Below are positions 25,647-35,917 of a stretch of 64,000 bases of DNA, piece after piece. The position numbers and the translations under genes were made by a program. The notes under the pieces were generated by a model. The model saw only the letters and a program-made list of their open reading frames with translations. It was not told the DNA's origin and made no database searches. How positions within the stretch are numbered: position 1 is the first letter of the stretch; every line of letters starts with the position of its first letter. Source of the DNA: Amphritea japonica ATCC BAA-1530 (GTDB lineage: Bacteria > Pseudomonadota > Gammaproteobacteria > Pseudomonadales > Balneatricaceae); assembly GCF_016592435.1 (NCBI RefSeq), contig NZ_AP014545.1, positions 1,454,693 to 1,518,692 of the forward strand. The letters run 5' to 3'.

Positions 25647-27667
25647 AGCCTTTGTTTCAGCTGACGCGTAGCAGTATGGTTTGGTTGCTGATCAGCATTT
25701 TACTGGTGACCATTCCGTTTGTTTCTGTGCTGCCGGGTTGGCTGTATCTGTTAGCTTTTCTGACGGTGGGGTGGCGGCTGATGGTACACAGCGGCCGCTG
25801 GAACTTCCCTCACTGGAGCGTCCGCTTTGGCTTATTATTAGCGGTGGTGGTTGGCCTATTGATTGAGTTGCGAAGCGGTTCTGTGATGGCAGTGACCGTG
25901 GGCTTGCTTGTGTCTGCTTTTCTGCTAAAACTGACAGAGATGTACCATCGGCGAGATGCTTTAGTGGTGTTATATGTAGCTTTCCTGTTGACCGCCTGTA
26001 GTTTTCTGTTTCATCAGTCGATTCCCATGGCGCTCTATGCATTGTTGTGTTTAATCGTGGTTACCGCTTGCCTGAACACTGTCTATCGCAGCCAGCAGAA
26101 TAGCGATATTTGGCGCCCTCTAAAGCATGCCTTCACACTCTACATGCAGGCGTTGCCGATAATGTTGGTGTTGTTTCTGATTTTTCCCAGAATAGGGCCT
26201 TTGTGGCAGGTAGATATGAATACCGGTCAGAGCTTTACGGGGTTGTCTGACTCAATGTCACCGGGGGATGTCAGCCAGCTTACCCGCTCAGCTGAGGTCG
26301 CTTTCAGGGCCCGCTTTGAGGGGCCATCACCCTCGGAAAATCAACGCTACTGGCGAGGGCTGACGTATGACCGCTTCGATGGTCGTCGCTGGACTCGTTC
26401 TGATCAAAAAATGACAACGCTTCCTGATCCAGAGATCTCTATCAGTGGGCAGGCGTATCGTTATCAGATCGTGATGGAGGCGACAGGTCAGCCCTGGCGC
26501 TATGGATTGGATATTCCGACGGATTATCCGGCTAACATTCGTCGTATCCCGGATCTGACTATAGTGGGCAATACACCGTTGATGCAAAGGGCGCAGTACC
26601 AATTGGTGTCTCAGTCTGGCCTGGTTCGTGAGCAATTGACGGGAGATCGTCACGCTCAGTATCTGCAACTGCCGCCGCAGAGTAATGAGCAGGCACGGCA
26701 ACTGGCGTTGAAATGGAAAGCGGAGAGTGCAGGAACAAAAAACTATACCGACCGCTTGATGGCTTTCTTTGCCAGCGATTTTCGTTACACCCTTAAGCCC
26801 CCTAAGTTATTGACTGCTGACCCTGTTGATCAGTTTTTGTTCCAGACCCGACGTGGTTTTTGCGGACACTTTTCCAGTGCTGCGGTGTTTATGCTGCGTG
26901 CTGCGGGTATTCCTGCCAGAGTAGTGGGTGGATATCTTGGGGGGGAGTTGAATCCCCTGGATGATACATTCACTATCCGACAATATGAGGCTCATGCCTG
27001 GCTGGAGTATTGGGATATACAAGATCTAAGTTGGCACAGACTTGATCCTACCTCTGTGGTGGCGCCTATGCGGCTAGAACAGTCGGCGGAGCAGTTATTC
27101 CGCTCGGAACCCTCCTTTCTTGCTGACGCCCTGATGATGCGTAATGGTTTTTTGAGTGGCTCAGTGTTGAAGCAGCTAAGGCTTCGATATGAAGCGATGA
27201 ACTACGGATGGCATCGCTGGGTGCTTAATTTTCATCAGCAACAGTCAGGTGTACTGCAACAGTTGTTAGGTGATATTTCAGTGGTCAAAATTCTATTATT
27301 GATTCTGGTACCTGGCAGTCTAGTGCTACTGCTGGTGGCGGCAAGTTTGCTTTTGCGTCAGGGGCCTCGTAAAGATCCTTTATTAAAAGCCCTCGAACGA
27401 CTGGATAAAAGATTAGAACCTGCCGGGTTAGAGCGTCTTCGTGGTGAGACCGTCACTCAGTTTGCAATGCGATTATCTAACTCTTTTCCACCCCTTGCGC
27501 ATGAGTTCAGAGAGTTGGCACGTTGTTACGAGCTTATTTGTTATGCCGAAAGCATTGATCCGGATCTGGAGCAACGCTTTAACACGCTTATTCGCCTCTG
27601 TTGCAAAGTAACACTGAAACCGGTCAACAGGAATAGAGATAATATCGGAGTTGATGGCATTAGATGA
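25643..27667 (+). CDS. TgpA-like membrane transglutaminase-fold protein
   Basis: Inner-membrane protein of 674 residues with a periplasmic transglutaminase-like domain. The N-terminal 190 residues hold six or so helices (DUF3488-type), the catalytic core lies around residues 385-480 and one more helix lies near 560. The Cys-His-Asp triad is visible in RRGFCGHFSSAAVFMLRAAGIPARVVGGY, YEAHAWLEY and LDPTS. In Pseudomonas the related TgpA is important for growth. It overlaps the DUF58 gene and the YgjP gene by four bases each, so translation is coupled. Confidence 0.92.
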   Translation: MKPLFQLTRSSMVWLLISILLVTIPFVSVLPGWLYLLAFLTVGWRLMVHSGRWNFPHWSVRFGLLLAVVVGLLIELRSGSVMAVTVGLLVSAFLLKLTEMYHRRDALVVLYVAFLLTACSFLFHQSIPMALYALLCLIVVTACLNTVYRSQQNSDIWRPLKHAFTLYMQALPIMLVLFLIFPRIGPLWQVDMNTGQSFTGLSDSMSPGDVSQLTRSAEVAFRARFEGPSPSENQRYWRGLTYDRFDGRRWTRSDQKMTTLPDPEISISGQAYRYQIVMEATGQPWRYGLDIPTDYPANIRRIPDLTIVGNTPLMQRAQYQLVSQSGLVREQLTGDRHAQYLQLPPQSNEQARQLALKWKAESAGTKNYTDRLMAFFASDFRYTLKPPKLLTADPVDQFLFQTRRGFCGHFSSAAVFMLRAAGIPARVVGGYLGGELNPLDDTFTIRQYEAHAWLEYWDIQDLSWHRLDPTSVVAPMRLEQSAEQLFRSEPSFLADALMMRNGFLSGSVLKQLRLRYEAMNYGWHRWVLNFHQQQSGVLQQLLGDISVVKILLLILVPGSLVLLLVAASLLLRQGPRKDPLLKALERLDKRLEPAGLERLRGETVTQFAMRLSNSFPPLAHEFRELARCYELICYAESIDPDLEQRFNTLIRLCCKVTLKPVNRNRDNIGVDGIR

Positions 27668-28425
27668 ATCGTAACCGTAATGTTCCGGAATACACTCTGC
27701 GCCGAAGTGCAAGGCGTCGAACTATCGAAATTCAGGTCAGGCCGGACAGTATTAAAGTGCTGGCTCCGAGTCGGGTGAATCAAATTCGAATTGATAACTT
27801 TGTAGCTGAGAAAGCGCAGTGGATTCATGCTCGTCAGCGAGAGCTCCAAATGAGGCAGCCGACTCCGCCAATCGATACGGTGCTTGATCAGGGTAGCCAG
27901 ATACTCTGGCTGGGGCATCGATACTGTCTTGAAGTGTCTGATGGTGAGGCGCAGACCCGCATGGTTATTCTGCCAGAGGGAATACGTCTGGAGCTCTCAA
28001 AACGTATACGAAAACCACGAATTGAGGCGATCTCTGAGCAGCTTGAACGTTGTTATAAAGAGCAGGCTTTGCTGTTCTTCCAGCAACGGGTGATTTTTTG
28101 GAGTGAGCAGACAGGAGCTACGCCGTCTAAGGTCGTTGTTCGTTATTACCGGCGTAAGTGGGGCTGCTGTAACAGCCGGGGTGTGGTGAGTTTTAACTGG
28201 TTATTGATGATGGCGCCGCTAACGATTATTGATTATGTCATCGTACATGAGCTTAGCCACTTGCGTGAGATGAATCACTCTTCTCGATTTTGGCTTGAGG
28301 TAGATAAATTTTATCCCGAGTGCCGCCAGGCGCAGACGTGGTTAAAGCTTAATGGTGGATCATTACAATGGCCGCCTGTTCAGGAAATAGCCGGGCATGA
28401 GCAGCCTTTTCCGGACAAAGGGTAG
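27664..28425 (+). CDS. M48/YgjP-like (DUF45, SprT-type) metal-dependent hydrolase
   Basis: Putative zinc peptidase of the YgjP/DUF45 family, 253 residues. The metal site HELSHLREMNHSSRFW at about residues 196-211 gives HExxH plus a downstream His, and YYRRKWGCCNSRGVVSFNWLLMMAP before it is the family core. The N-terminal YTLRRSARRRTIEIQV is also typical. It overlaps the transglutaminase gene by four bases, the last gene of the MoxR operon; most YgjP genes are not found in such an operon, so a shared role is only an inference. Confidence 0.9.
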   Translation: MNRNRNVPEYTLRRSARRRTIEIQVRPDSIKVLAPSRVNQIRIDNFVAEKAQWIHARQRELQMRQPTPPIDTVLDQGSQILWLGHRYCLEVSDGEAQTRMVILPEGIRLELSKRIRKPRIEAISEQLERCYKEQALLFFQQRVIFWSEQTGATPSKVVVRYYRRKWGCCNSRGVVSFNWLLMMAPLTIIDYVIVHELSHLREMNHSSRFWLEVDKFYPECRQAQTWLKLNGGSLQWPPVQEIAGHEQPFPDKG

Positions 28426-28510
28426 TAGGGCTTTTTAATGGTTACAGATGTGGATTTGTTAGACTTTAGTTCTATTCCTTGTGGATTTCCAAGAAATGGG
28501 TAGTGTTTTC

Positions 28511-28541
28511 CTGTTTATAAATGGATTTTTCATTTAAACAG
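28511..28541. promoter_or_regulatory. Imperfect inverted repeat between ygjP-like and chemoreceptor genes
   Basis: CTGTTTATAAATG and CATTTAAACAG can pair with a two-base bulge across a seven-base loop. The T-run after it is poor. It may be a weak terminator or a promoter operator; no choice is possible from the sequence. Confidence 0.3.
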
Positions 28542-28596
28542 TTATTTGAATGTGGCTAAAAAATAAAAATTAACAATAACTTAGAAGCGAACGAGT

Positions 28597-30390
28597 ATGA
28601 GTCTTTACGATACGGTCGAACGGAATTTTTTTAACTCACTCACCCGTAAAATTATCGGTAATGTGCTGTTTTTACTTCTGCCTTCAGTGCTGTTTGCTGG
28701 CTTGATCTGGTATGGCATTGGTCAACTGGGCCAGATGGTTGAGCTAAAAGGAGGCTTGCCTGAGTTGCAATCGGCACTTGATCGCATCCTGTTTATGAGC
28801 TGGGTTTTATTTGGCTTTGCGATCGCAGCAGCGGTCTTTACTATCTTTTTTATGCGTCATATTTTCTTGCGACCGATTGGGAAGATGATTGATGTCCTGA
28901 GTGCAATCAAGGATAAAGATGGTGATATCTCAGCGACATTGCCTGACTTTACTCATGACGAAATATCGACCATGGCGTCGAGCTATAATGGTTTTTCTAC
29001 CAGTCTGAAAAAAATTATCTCTGATACCCGTAACCATAGTGTGCGGGTCGCTTTGAGTGCGACTCAGTTGAGCAAAGTGCTGCAAGAAGTGCATAAGTCT
29101 ACCAGTGATCAGGAAGAGCAGGCTCAGCAAGTATTAGTCTCGAGCCTTGAATCTACTACAGCGATCGAAGAGGTTGCTGGAAATACCCTTAGAATATCTG
29201 AATACACCAGTAACAATCTGAATGAGATCAGAACCTCAAGCGACGAACTGGAAAAGGTGTTAGGTCAGGTTAGAAATATTAGTGAGTTGGCCCAGGGGTT
29301 TCAGGACACCGTTGAGAAGCTCAGTGCCAGCTCTGAAACAATTACTGAAATTCTATCGATGGTTAAACGTTTTTCAGATCAGACTAATCTGCTTGCTTTG
29401 AATGCTTCTATTGAAGCTGCGCGTGCGGGTGAGGCTGGACGAGGTTTTGCCGTGGTGGCCGATGAAGTAAGAAACCTTTCTCAGCAGGTACAGCTAGCGA
29501 CTGCTGAAATTGATGAGAATATCTCGGTCATGGGAGAACTGGTTAAAGATACGAAAGTTAATTCTGCCAATATTCTTGAGTACACTCGCAACACCGAAGG
29601 TTTTATCGGCTCTACCAGTGAGCAATTTACACGCCTGGTACAAGATTTCGAAGGCGTTAATAATCAGTTAACGACGATTAGTTCAACCCTGGATGAGCTT
29701 TCCTATACCAATAAAGCATCGCATACCCATGTAGAGCGAATTGCGGGCATCAGTGGAGATATCCGCGATGAGATGGAGCGTTCGCGGGAGTTTTCGGGAG
29801 AGCTGGAAAGCGCTACAGAGGAAACACAGGAGCTGCTGTCACGCTTTATTATCGGCTATGGAAGTTTTGAAGAGATTATACAAGCGGGACGAGAGTGGTC
29901 TCGTCAGGTACAGGAAGCACTGGAAAAGCTGAATAGTCAGGGCTTTGATCTGTTTGATAAAAATTATAGACGCACAAACGATGGAAAGCTGCCTGAAAAG
30001 TTTGATGTTAGTTATGTCGATGCTTTTGAATCTCTCCTGCGGCCTATGTACGATAATTGTCTGAAAGAGAAACCTGATCTGATCTATGCTTTGGCTGTCA
30101 GCCTTGATGGCTATGCGCCAGCTCACCACCTGAAAGTGTCTGAGCCGATGACCGGTAACTTTGATGTTGATAATGTAAAGAGTCGTCATCGTCGATTCTT
30201 TACTGGTAATCGTGCTGAAATTCGACGTGTAACCAACACTGCGCCATTTCTTTTACAGACCTTTGTTCGTGATACAGGTGAGGTATTGAACGACCTTACG
30301 TTCCCCATCTATGTCAATGGTAAGCATTGGGGGGGATTTGCAGTTGGTTTCAAGCCGGAACTGTTGCTTGATAGTGAAAGGAACCACTGA
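28597..30390 (+). CDS. Methyl-accepting chemotaxis protein with C-terminal sensor domain
   Basis: Chemoreceptor of 597 residues with an unusual order. Two membrane helices (about 19-40 and 65-88) bracket only a short loop, followed by HAMP and the coiled-coil signalling domain, whose conserved tip [35 protein letters not shown] sits at about 266-300. The last 150 residues form a Cache/PAS-like domain with the recurrent pattern [28 protein letters not shown] and [17 protein letters not shown]. Ligand sensing would therefore be cytoplasmic. It stands alone and is followed by a terminator. Confidence 0.92.
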   Translation: MSLYDTVERNFFNSLTRKIIGNVLFLLLPSVLFAGLIWYGIGQLGQMVELKGGLPELQSALDRILFMSWVLFGFAIAAAVFTIFFMRHIFLRPIGKMIDVLSAIKDKDGDISATLPDFTHDEISTMASSYNGFSTSLKKIISDTRNHSVRVALSATQLSKVLQEVHKSTSDQEEQAQQVLVSSLESTTAIEEVAGNTLRISEYTSNNLNEIRTSSDELEKVLGQVRNISELAQGFQDTVEKLSASSETITEILSMVKRFSDQTNLLALNASIEAARAGEAGRGFAVVADEVRNLSQQVQLATAEIDENISVMGELVKDTKVNSANILEYTRNTEGFIGSTSEQFTRLVQDFEGVNNQLTTISSTLDELSYTNKASHTHVERIAGISGDIRDEMERSREFSGELESATEETQELLSRFIIGYGSFEEIIQAGREWSRQVQEALEKLNSQGFDLFDKNYRRTNDGKLPEKFDVSYVDAFESLLRPMYDNCLKEKPDLIYALAVSLDGYAPAHHLKVSEPMTGNFDVDNVKSRHRRFFTGNRAEIRRVTNTAPFLLQTFVRDTGEVLNDLTFPIYVNGKHWGGFAVGFKPELLLDSERNH

Positions 30391-30724
30391 GTTGCCATAA
30401 CCCTTCATAGTCAGTGTTTTTATCTGATAAACCCGCAGTCTTTTGATGCGGGTTTTTTTATGCGTTGCTTAATTCAGAGCCGAATACTGTCCTGGATAGT
30501 CGTAAGGGGCTTAGCACTAAAGGTGTAATTATAATGCCAGTTATAGATAAGGTACTTTCGCTTTACGCCAACTTCTCCTTTACGTGTGGGGCTATAGAGA
30601 GGTTGGGTAGTAGCTACGTTTTTAGGAGTTAAACGGCGCTAAAGTTGCCTGTTGTCTGTTTTCTCTAGCCCCAATAATGCCCTTACTCACAAACATAACT
30701 TTCGATGAAGAATCAGAGGGCATA
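30391..30724. promoter_or_regulatory. Intergenic region with terminator and presumed porin promoter
   Basis: A 334-base gap. It holds the chemoreceptor terminator at its start and otherwise only short ORFs without ribosome sites, the longest about 32 codons near 30535. The promoter of the porin gene must lie here; I could not fix -35/-10 boxes with confidence. Confidence 0.4.
30431..30459 (+). terminator. Rho-independent terminator after the chemoreceptor gene
   Basis: ACCCGCA at 30431-30437 pairs with TGCGGGT at 30447-30453 across a nine-base loop, followed directly by TTTTTT. Confidence 0.88.
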
Positions 30725-31843
30725 ATGAATAATAAAAAACTGTGGCGCAGCATGCCGTTAGCCTTAGCTGTTGTACTGAGTAACAGTGCGATGGCTGAGA
30801 TCAGCCTGTATGATCAGGATGGTACAACCTTTTCTGTAGATGGGCACTTCAATGCATTCTACACTTATCAGGACAGCGAAGATAAAGTCGCTGATACCAG
30901 TGTTAAAACATCACGTGTACGTATGGGTTTCCTGCCTAACTATATCGGCTTTAATGTTTCAAAGCAGATAGATGATTTGAAAGTGGGTGGGCGTTCATCT
31001 TTTTGGGTTTCTATCAATGATAGTAATCAGGATGGTGATGGCACTAAAACTGATTCAATGATTGACGTTCGTCAGTTTTACGCAACCGTAGACGGTGATT
31101 TTGGTCAGGTTCTGTTTGGTAAGGATTTTGGTCTTTACGGTCGCTCAAATATCTTTGGTGATGAATTGTTGATGGGTGTGGGTTTTGCTCCTGCTGCATC
31201 TTCTAATACAACCTTTGGTAACATTACTACGGGTTACCCTTATGCTAACCCAACGGCTCAGATCACTTACCGTTCACCGGTTATGAGTGGTTTGCAGGTT
31301 GCAGTGGGTGTTCTTGACCCTAACACGACCAGTACGACTGCAGCAGGCGATACTAACTCGGCCCGCTTTGAAACTGAAGCGACTTATACTGCAGATTATG
31401 ATGGTGTTGCATTAAAGGCCTGGGTTGGTGGTGCAATTGGTGATTCTGTAACCTCTGGTGTTGACGCTAGCGGTATTTCGTATGGTGCACGCGTAGCAGC
31501 AGCCGGCTTTGCGTTGACAGCTTCCGGTTTTAATCAGGAAGGTATTAGCCATGTATTTGCCAGTAATACTTTGACAGATAGTGCTGAGTCAGAAGGGTAC
31601 CTGGTACAGGGGTCATACTCTTTTGATGCTAATCGAGTGGTGCTGTCTTATGGTCAGACCGAGGCGACCGCTGCAGGAAGTTCTGTCACAAGTCAGGATG
31701 ATCTGACAGGTATTGCTTTGTTCCATAAGGTTAATGACAACCTGGGTTTAGTTGCTGAGTATACGGTACATAAAACTGACAATGGGACCGTTGATCTTAC
31801 TCAAACGGATACCTTTGCTCTGGGTGCAACACTGAGCTGGTAA
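30725..31843 (+). CDS. Outer-membrane porin (Porin_4-like)
   Basis: Gram-negative trimeric-type porin of 372 residues. Start chosen at 30725, where MNNKKLWRSMPLALAVVLSNSAMA gives a normal signal peptide cut after AMA; the longer frame from 30677 has no plausible signal. The mature part has alternating beta strands and ends in ATLSW, with the terminal aromatic residue needed for outer-membrane assembly. SRVRMGF, RQFYATVDGDFGQVLFGKDFGLYG and ITYRSPVMSGLQVAVGVLD are typical of marine gammaproteobacterial Porin_4 proteins. It is monocistronic, with hairpins downstream. Confidence 0.92.
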   Translation: MNNKKLWRSMPLALAVVLSNSAMAEISLYDQDGTTFSVDGHFNAFYTYQDSEDKVADTSVKTSRVRMGFLPNYIGFNVSKQIDDLKVGGRSSFWVSINDSNQDGDGTKTDSMIDVRQFYATVDGDFGQVLFGKDFGLYGRSNIFGDELLMGVGFAPAASSNTTFGNITTGYPYANPTAQITYRSPVMSGLQVAVGVLDPNTTSTTAAGDTNSARFETEATYTADYDGVALKAWVGGAIGDSVTSGVDASGISYGARVAAAGFALTASGFNQEGISHVFASNTLTDSAESEGYLVQGSYSFDANRVVLSYGQTEATAAGSSVTSQDDLTGIALFHKVNDNLGLVAEYTVHKTDNGTVDLTQTDTFALGATLSW

Positions 31844-31851
31844 CAGCCTAG

Positions 31852-31917
31852 CCTGTTTTTTTAAACAGGATGCACCCAACTGGCAACCCCCTTCCTCTGT
31901 CAGCTTGGGTGCTTTTT
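31852..31917 (+). terminator. Two terminator-like hairpins after the porin gene
   Basis: First hairpin: CCTGTTT at 31852-31858 with AAACAGG at 31863-31869. Second, stronger: GCACCCAA at 31872-31879 with TTGGGTGC at 31905-31912, followed by TTTTT at 31913-31917. Together they should stop porin transcription before nosP. Confidence 0.78.
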
Positions 31918-32000
31918 GCTACTTTAGTACTGTGGCTAAAGTTTTTTTATTCAATTAAATCAATAAGCTGTGTCTATAGCTTGTTTCTATTACTACCCAG

Positions 32001-32018
32001 TAGGTACTCAAGTATACT
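32001..32018. promoter_or_regulatory. Candidate operator upstream of nosP (weaker copy of the AGTAC-N4-GTACT motif)
   Basis: The core GGTACTCAAGTA matches the perfect palindrome at 37433 in 10 of 12 positions of the core, though the right half degenerates to GTATA. It lies about 62 bases before the nosP start, as two other copies lie before theirs. This is weaker than the sites at 37433, 43520 and 52646. Confidence 0.4.
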
Positions 32019-32079
32019 ATTTTCAATTGTCTATCCCTTTTAGACTCAAAGGTCATCTTATACTTGCGGGGTCATAGTT

Positions 32080-33243
32080 TTGACCATTGGATCATCTCAG
32101 AATATTTCTCAACCAGAGCTGCGCACTGCTTTTTCGTCCGATCGGGATGAAAGAGAAGCGGTTGAACAGCTATATCAACAATTAAACTGGCCTGAACTTG
32201 GTTTTGTTCTGTTTTTTTGTTCTGCAGAATATAACCTTGAAAAATTGGCTGATGCGGTACAAAAACGATTTCCGGATATATTGGTTGCGGGTTGTACAAC
32301 CGCCGGAGAGATTACGGCGGAAGGTTACGATCAGGGCTCTGTTTCAGCAGTGGGTTTTTCCAGTGACGCTTTCGCCGCTAGTGGAGTACTGATTGAAAGT
32401 CTTGATAATTTTAATTTCAATGATGCACAGGGTGTGGTGCAAGAGCTCTCTGAACGCTGTATGGCGCAGCAGATAGCACCTATTAAAGATCACAGTTTTG
32501 CTCTGACATTATTCGACGGCCTGTCGACTCAGGAAGAGAAAGTATTGATTACCCTGGATTCTGCACTGGGTAGTATTCCTCATTTTGGTGGTTCAGCAGG
32601 CGACGATATCTGCCTTGCTAATACTCATGTTTACTTCAATGGCGCCTTTCATACGGATGCAGCCGTCATCATTCTTGTGAATACTAATTGCGAATTCAGA
32701 GTGTTCAGTGGGCATCACATGGACAGTAGAGAAAGTAAACTGGTGGTGACCGAAGCGGATAGCGATCAGCGACGTGTTCTGGAACTGAATGCTGAGCCTG
32801 CAGCGCTGGAATATGCGCGGGTGGTGGGTTTACCTTTGGAAGAGTTAAACCATCATGTGTTTGCGCTTAACCCCATTGCTGTGCGGATTGGCGAGGAATA
32901 CTTTGTTCGTTCGATACAGAGTGTTAATGATGATCTGAGCCTGACTTTTTATTGCGCAGTTGAAAACGGCATTGTGCTTACCCTGATGCAACCAGGTGAA
33001 ATGGCGCCTTTGCTCGATCAGCAGCTAACCCGAGAGGAGAACGCTCTGGGAGAGCACCTGTTGACCCTCGGGTGTGATTGTTTCTTACGGCGACTGGAGG
33101 CTGAGCTTAGAGGGGAGAGTGAGCGGATTTCTAATCTGATGCAGCGTCATAGGGTGGTTGGGTTTAATACTTATGGTGAGCAAGTTGATGGCATGCATGT
33201 TAACCAGACATTTACTGCGGTCGCGATCGGGAGAAAAACATGA
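32080..33243 (+). CDS. nosP: FIST-domain sensor protein (NosP-like)
   Basis: FIST proteins bind small ligands; the Pseudomonas homologue NosP, encoded next to nahK, binds nitric oxide through heme and inhibits the kinase. This 387-residue protein shows FIST N (ILVAGCTTAGEITAEGYDQGSVSAVGFSS, then LFDGLSTQEEKVL and IPHFGGSAGDD) and FIST C (ALEYARVVGLP and FVRSIQSVNDDLSLTFYCAVENG), ending RHRVVGFNTYGEQVDGMHVNQTFTAVAIG. The start is TTG at 32080, with GGGG upstream. It overlaps nahK by four bases, which supports a shared pathway. Confidence 0.88.
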   Translation: MTIGSSQNISQPELRTAFSSDRDEREAVEQLYQQLNWPELGFVLFFCSAEYNLEKLADAVQKRFPDILVAGCTTAGEITAEGYDQGSVSAVGFSSDAFAASGVLIESLDNFNFNDAQGVVQELSERCMAQQIAPIKDHSFALTLFDGLSTQEEKVLITLDSALGSIPHFGGSAGDDICLANTHVYFNGAFHTDAAVIILVNTNCEFRVFSGHHMDSRESKLVVTEADSDQRRVLELNAEPAALEYARVVGLPLEELNHHVFALNPIAVRIGEEYFVRSIQSVNDDLSLTFYCAVENGIVLTLMQPGEMAPLLDQQLTREENALGEHLLTLGCDCFLRRLEAELRGESERISNLMQRHRVVGFNTYGEQVDGMHVNQTFTAVAIGRKT

Positions 33244-35837
33244 GTGGTAAGGTGACGGTTCAATCCACCGAACCCGCTGATCGTATCGAAGCGTTAGAAC
33301 GGGAAAATAAAAAGCTCCTGAAAATTAACAGAGTTCTGATTGAGCGGGTTGAAGTCAGTGCAACGACCCGTACAGACCCCTATGCTGCGTTCGAGCACTC
33401 GGTTGTTTTAGCTGAGCAGGTGCGTGAACGAACCGCGGCATTGAATGTCGCGCTGGGTGATCTTAAAACCAGTAATACTGCACTGAGTCAGGCCAAGCAG
33501 CAGGCTGAAGTTGCCCATCAGCGGTTAACCGATGGTATTGAGAGTATTTCTGACGCATTTGTGTTATTCGACAGTGATCGTCGTATTGTTTTGTATAACA
33601 GCAAATTTGAATCTGTTTGGGCGGGTATCGGCGTTGCTATAAAGCAGGGTTTAGGTATTCAGGAAATTCGGCTTTTGGCGGATCAGCATAAGTTGATTGC
33701 AGAGGAATATCGGGGTGATGAAACTGATAATTCAGTCTTTTATCGCCTCAATGATGGCCGTTGGTTTCAGGTTAGCGAGCGTGGAACGCTCGATGGCGGT
33801 TTAGTTATCCTCTATACCGATATTACCGAATTGAAACAGAATGAAACGGCCCGTCGGGAACGCGCGTTGGCTGATAAGTCCAGAGTGTTGCAAAATACGG
33901 TCGACAACCTTTCTCAGGGCGTTGTACTGATTAATGCCGAAGGGCGGCTTGAGGTATGGAATCAGCGCTTTCTCGAGCTGTCGGGCTTTACTGAAGCGGA
34001 ATTGAGCACGCAACCGCTTTTTGGTGATCTTATCGCACAGTGTGAGTTAATTCTGTTAACGCCATTTAGCAATCACCATAGTAGTAATGGGACTATCGAG
34101 CTTGAACAGAGCTTACGAAATGGCCAGGTTATTGAAATTCGTACGCACCCCATCCCTGAAGGCGGATTTGTTAATACCTATACCGATATCACTGAACGAC
34201 ACCAGTATGCTGAGACTCTACGAGAAAGTGAGCAGTGGATACGTTTAATTACCGATCATGTTCCAGCGCTTATCGCTTATGTTGGCGATGATCTTCGCTA
34301 TCAATTTACTAATAAAGTGTATGAAGACTGGTATGGCTGGTCCCGTGTAGCGTTGACCGGTAAAACGATTACCATGATTCACGGCGGCGAGCAGTTTGTG
34401 AAGCTTAAGCCGTATATTGATAAAGCACTGTCCGGTGAAAGTGTCACCTTTGAAATTGAGGAGAAAGATCCTCAGGGCGAGCCACGCTACATGCTCAAAG
34501 CCTATGTTCCTAACCTGGACGCAGAAGGTAAGGCGGTTGGATTCTTTGTTTTGATCCGGGATATTACTGAAAGGCGTAAGGGTGCTCAGGCGTTACAAGA
34601 GTCTTATCAGACGATGGAGCAGCGGGTTATTGAGCGAACGTCAGAACTGACGAAACTGAATGATCAACTGTGGCAGGAAATCACCGAGCGAAAGCAGGTT
34701 GAAGGGCGCCTGCTGGAAGCGAGTAAGCATGCTGAACAAGCGAATCTATCAAAAACAAAGTTTCTTGCAGCGGTAAGTCATGACCTGTTGCAGCCGTTAA
34801 ACGCAGCACGCTTGTTTACCAGTGCATTACAGGAAAAGTCTGCGGTGCAAAGTGAGCGTCACCTGATCGACTCAGTGGGGACTTCACTAGATGATGTGGA
34901 ATCACTGCTGAGTACTCTGGTGGATATTTCTAAGCTGGATGCTGGCGTAATTGAGCCGGATGTGACGGTTTTTCCGGTAAATAGTTTGCTTAACAATATT
35001 GCCAATGAGTACCAGCAAATTGCAGGTAGTGAGCAGTTAAAGCTGCGTTATGTTGCCAGTAGCGCCGTGATTTCATCTGACTCACAGTTATTAGCGCGGA
35101 TTCTGAGAAACTTTCTGACCAATGCTATGCGGTATACCGATAGCGGCTCTGTGCTACTTGGCTGTCGGCGTAAACGACATAGTCTGGTGATTGAAGTGTG
35201 GGATACCGGTCGTGGTATTCCTGAAGAGAAGCTGGGTGATATTTTTCTTGAGTTCAAGCGCTTGCAAGGGAATCGTGACGAGAGTGATAAAGGTCTGGGG
35301 TTAGGGTTGGCTATTGTCGACAAGATTTCCCGCATGTTGGGGCACTGTATAAGTGTAAGTTCAACACCGGGCAAAGGTTCAATGTTCTCAGTCGAGGTGC
35401 CTCTTGCAGATGAAGGCCAGTATGCGCTGGAAGTGAAAACGCAGTATCAGCCTGTGGCAGATAATCAGCTTGAGGGCGCCTTAATCTGGTTAATCGACAA
35501 TGATCCCGCTATCTGTAGAGGGATGCAGACGCTGCTGGAGGGCTGGGGTTGTCGTGTTCAGACCGTTCAGGACGAGGCTCAGTTACTGGATCTGTTACAG
35601 GGGCAGGAAGTGCCGCAGTTATTGATTGCTGATTATCATCTGGATGATGATAAGAACGGTCTGGATGCGGCGATTAATTTTAATCAGCGACTCAATAATT
35701 CAGTCCCCGTACTGATGATCACAGCAAACTATACCAATGAGCTTAAGCATATTATTCGTGAACAGGGATACTTGTTAATTAATAAGCCTGTGCGGCCTAT
35801 GAAGCTTAAAATGACACTCAATCATCTACTGAAGTAA
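33240..35837 (+). CDS. nahK: Hybrid sensor histidine kinase (NahK/ErcS'-like)
   Basis: Soluble hybrid kinase of 865 residues. An N-terminal coiled coil (EALERENKKLLKINRVLIERVE) is followed by three PAS domains at about residues 95-440, a second coiled coil, and the HisKA/HATPase core: H-box AAVSHDLLQPLNAARLF near 515, N-box NFLTNAMRYTDSG near 625, DTGRGIPEEK and GLGLGLAIV. A receiver domain ends it, with the phosphoacceptor Asp in LIADYHLDDD. No membrane segment is seen. In Pseudomonas, NahK signals through NosP and a phosphotransfer protein, HptB; no HptB homologue is here. ErbR-like regulator is encoded convergently. Confidence 0.9.
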   Translation: MSGKVTVQSTEPADRIEALERENKKLLKINRVLIERVEVSATTRTDPYAAFEHSVVLAEQVRERTAALNVALGDLKTSNTALSQAKQQAEVAHQRLTDGIESISDAFVLFDSDRRIVLYNSKFESVWAGIGVAIKQGLGIQEIRLLADQHKLIAEEYRGDETDNSVFYRLNDGRWFQVSERGTLDGGLVILYTDITELKQNETARRERALADKSRVLQNTVDNLSQGVVLINAEGRLEVWNQRFLELSGFTEAELSTQPLFGDLIAQCELILLTPFSNHHSSNGTIELEQSLRNGQVIEIRTHPIPEGGFVNTYTDITERHQYAETLRESEQWIRLITDHVPALIAYVGDDLRYQFTNKVYEDWYGWSRVALTGKTITMIHGGEQFVKLKPYIDKALSGESVTFEIEEKDPQGEPRYMLKAYVPNLDAEGKAVGFFVLIRDITERRKGAQALQESYQTMEQRVIERTSELTKLNDQLWQEITERKQVEGRLLEASKHAEQANLSKTKFLAAVSHDLLQPLNAARLFTSALQEKSAVQSERHLIDSVGTSLDDVESLLSTLVDISKLDAGVIEPDVTVFPVNSLLNNIANEYQQIAGSEQLKLRYVASSAVISSDSQLLARILRNFLTNAMRYTDSGSVLLGCRRKRHSLVIEVWDTGRGIPEEKLGDIFLEFKRLQGNRDESDKGLGLGLAIVDKISRMLGHCISVSSTPGKGSMFSVEVPLADEGQYALEVKTQYQPVADNQLEGALIWLIDNDPAICRGMQTLLEGWGCRVQTVQDEAQLLDLLQGQEVPQLLIADYHLDDDKNGLDAAINFNQRLNNSVPVLMITANYTNELKHIIREQGYLLINKPVRPMKLKMTLNHLLK

Positions 35838-35917
35838 TGAACCTGCATAGTGCAACTTAGTTGTTCAGATGTGTGTGCGGGTGCTGTTTTCTGCAGCGTT
35901 AGGGTATGAATTTCGTT

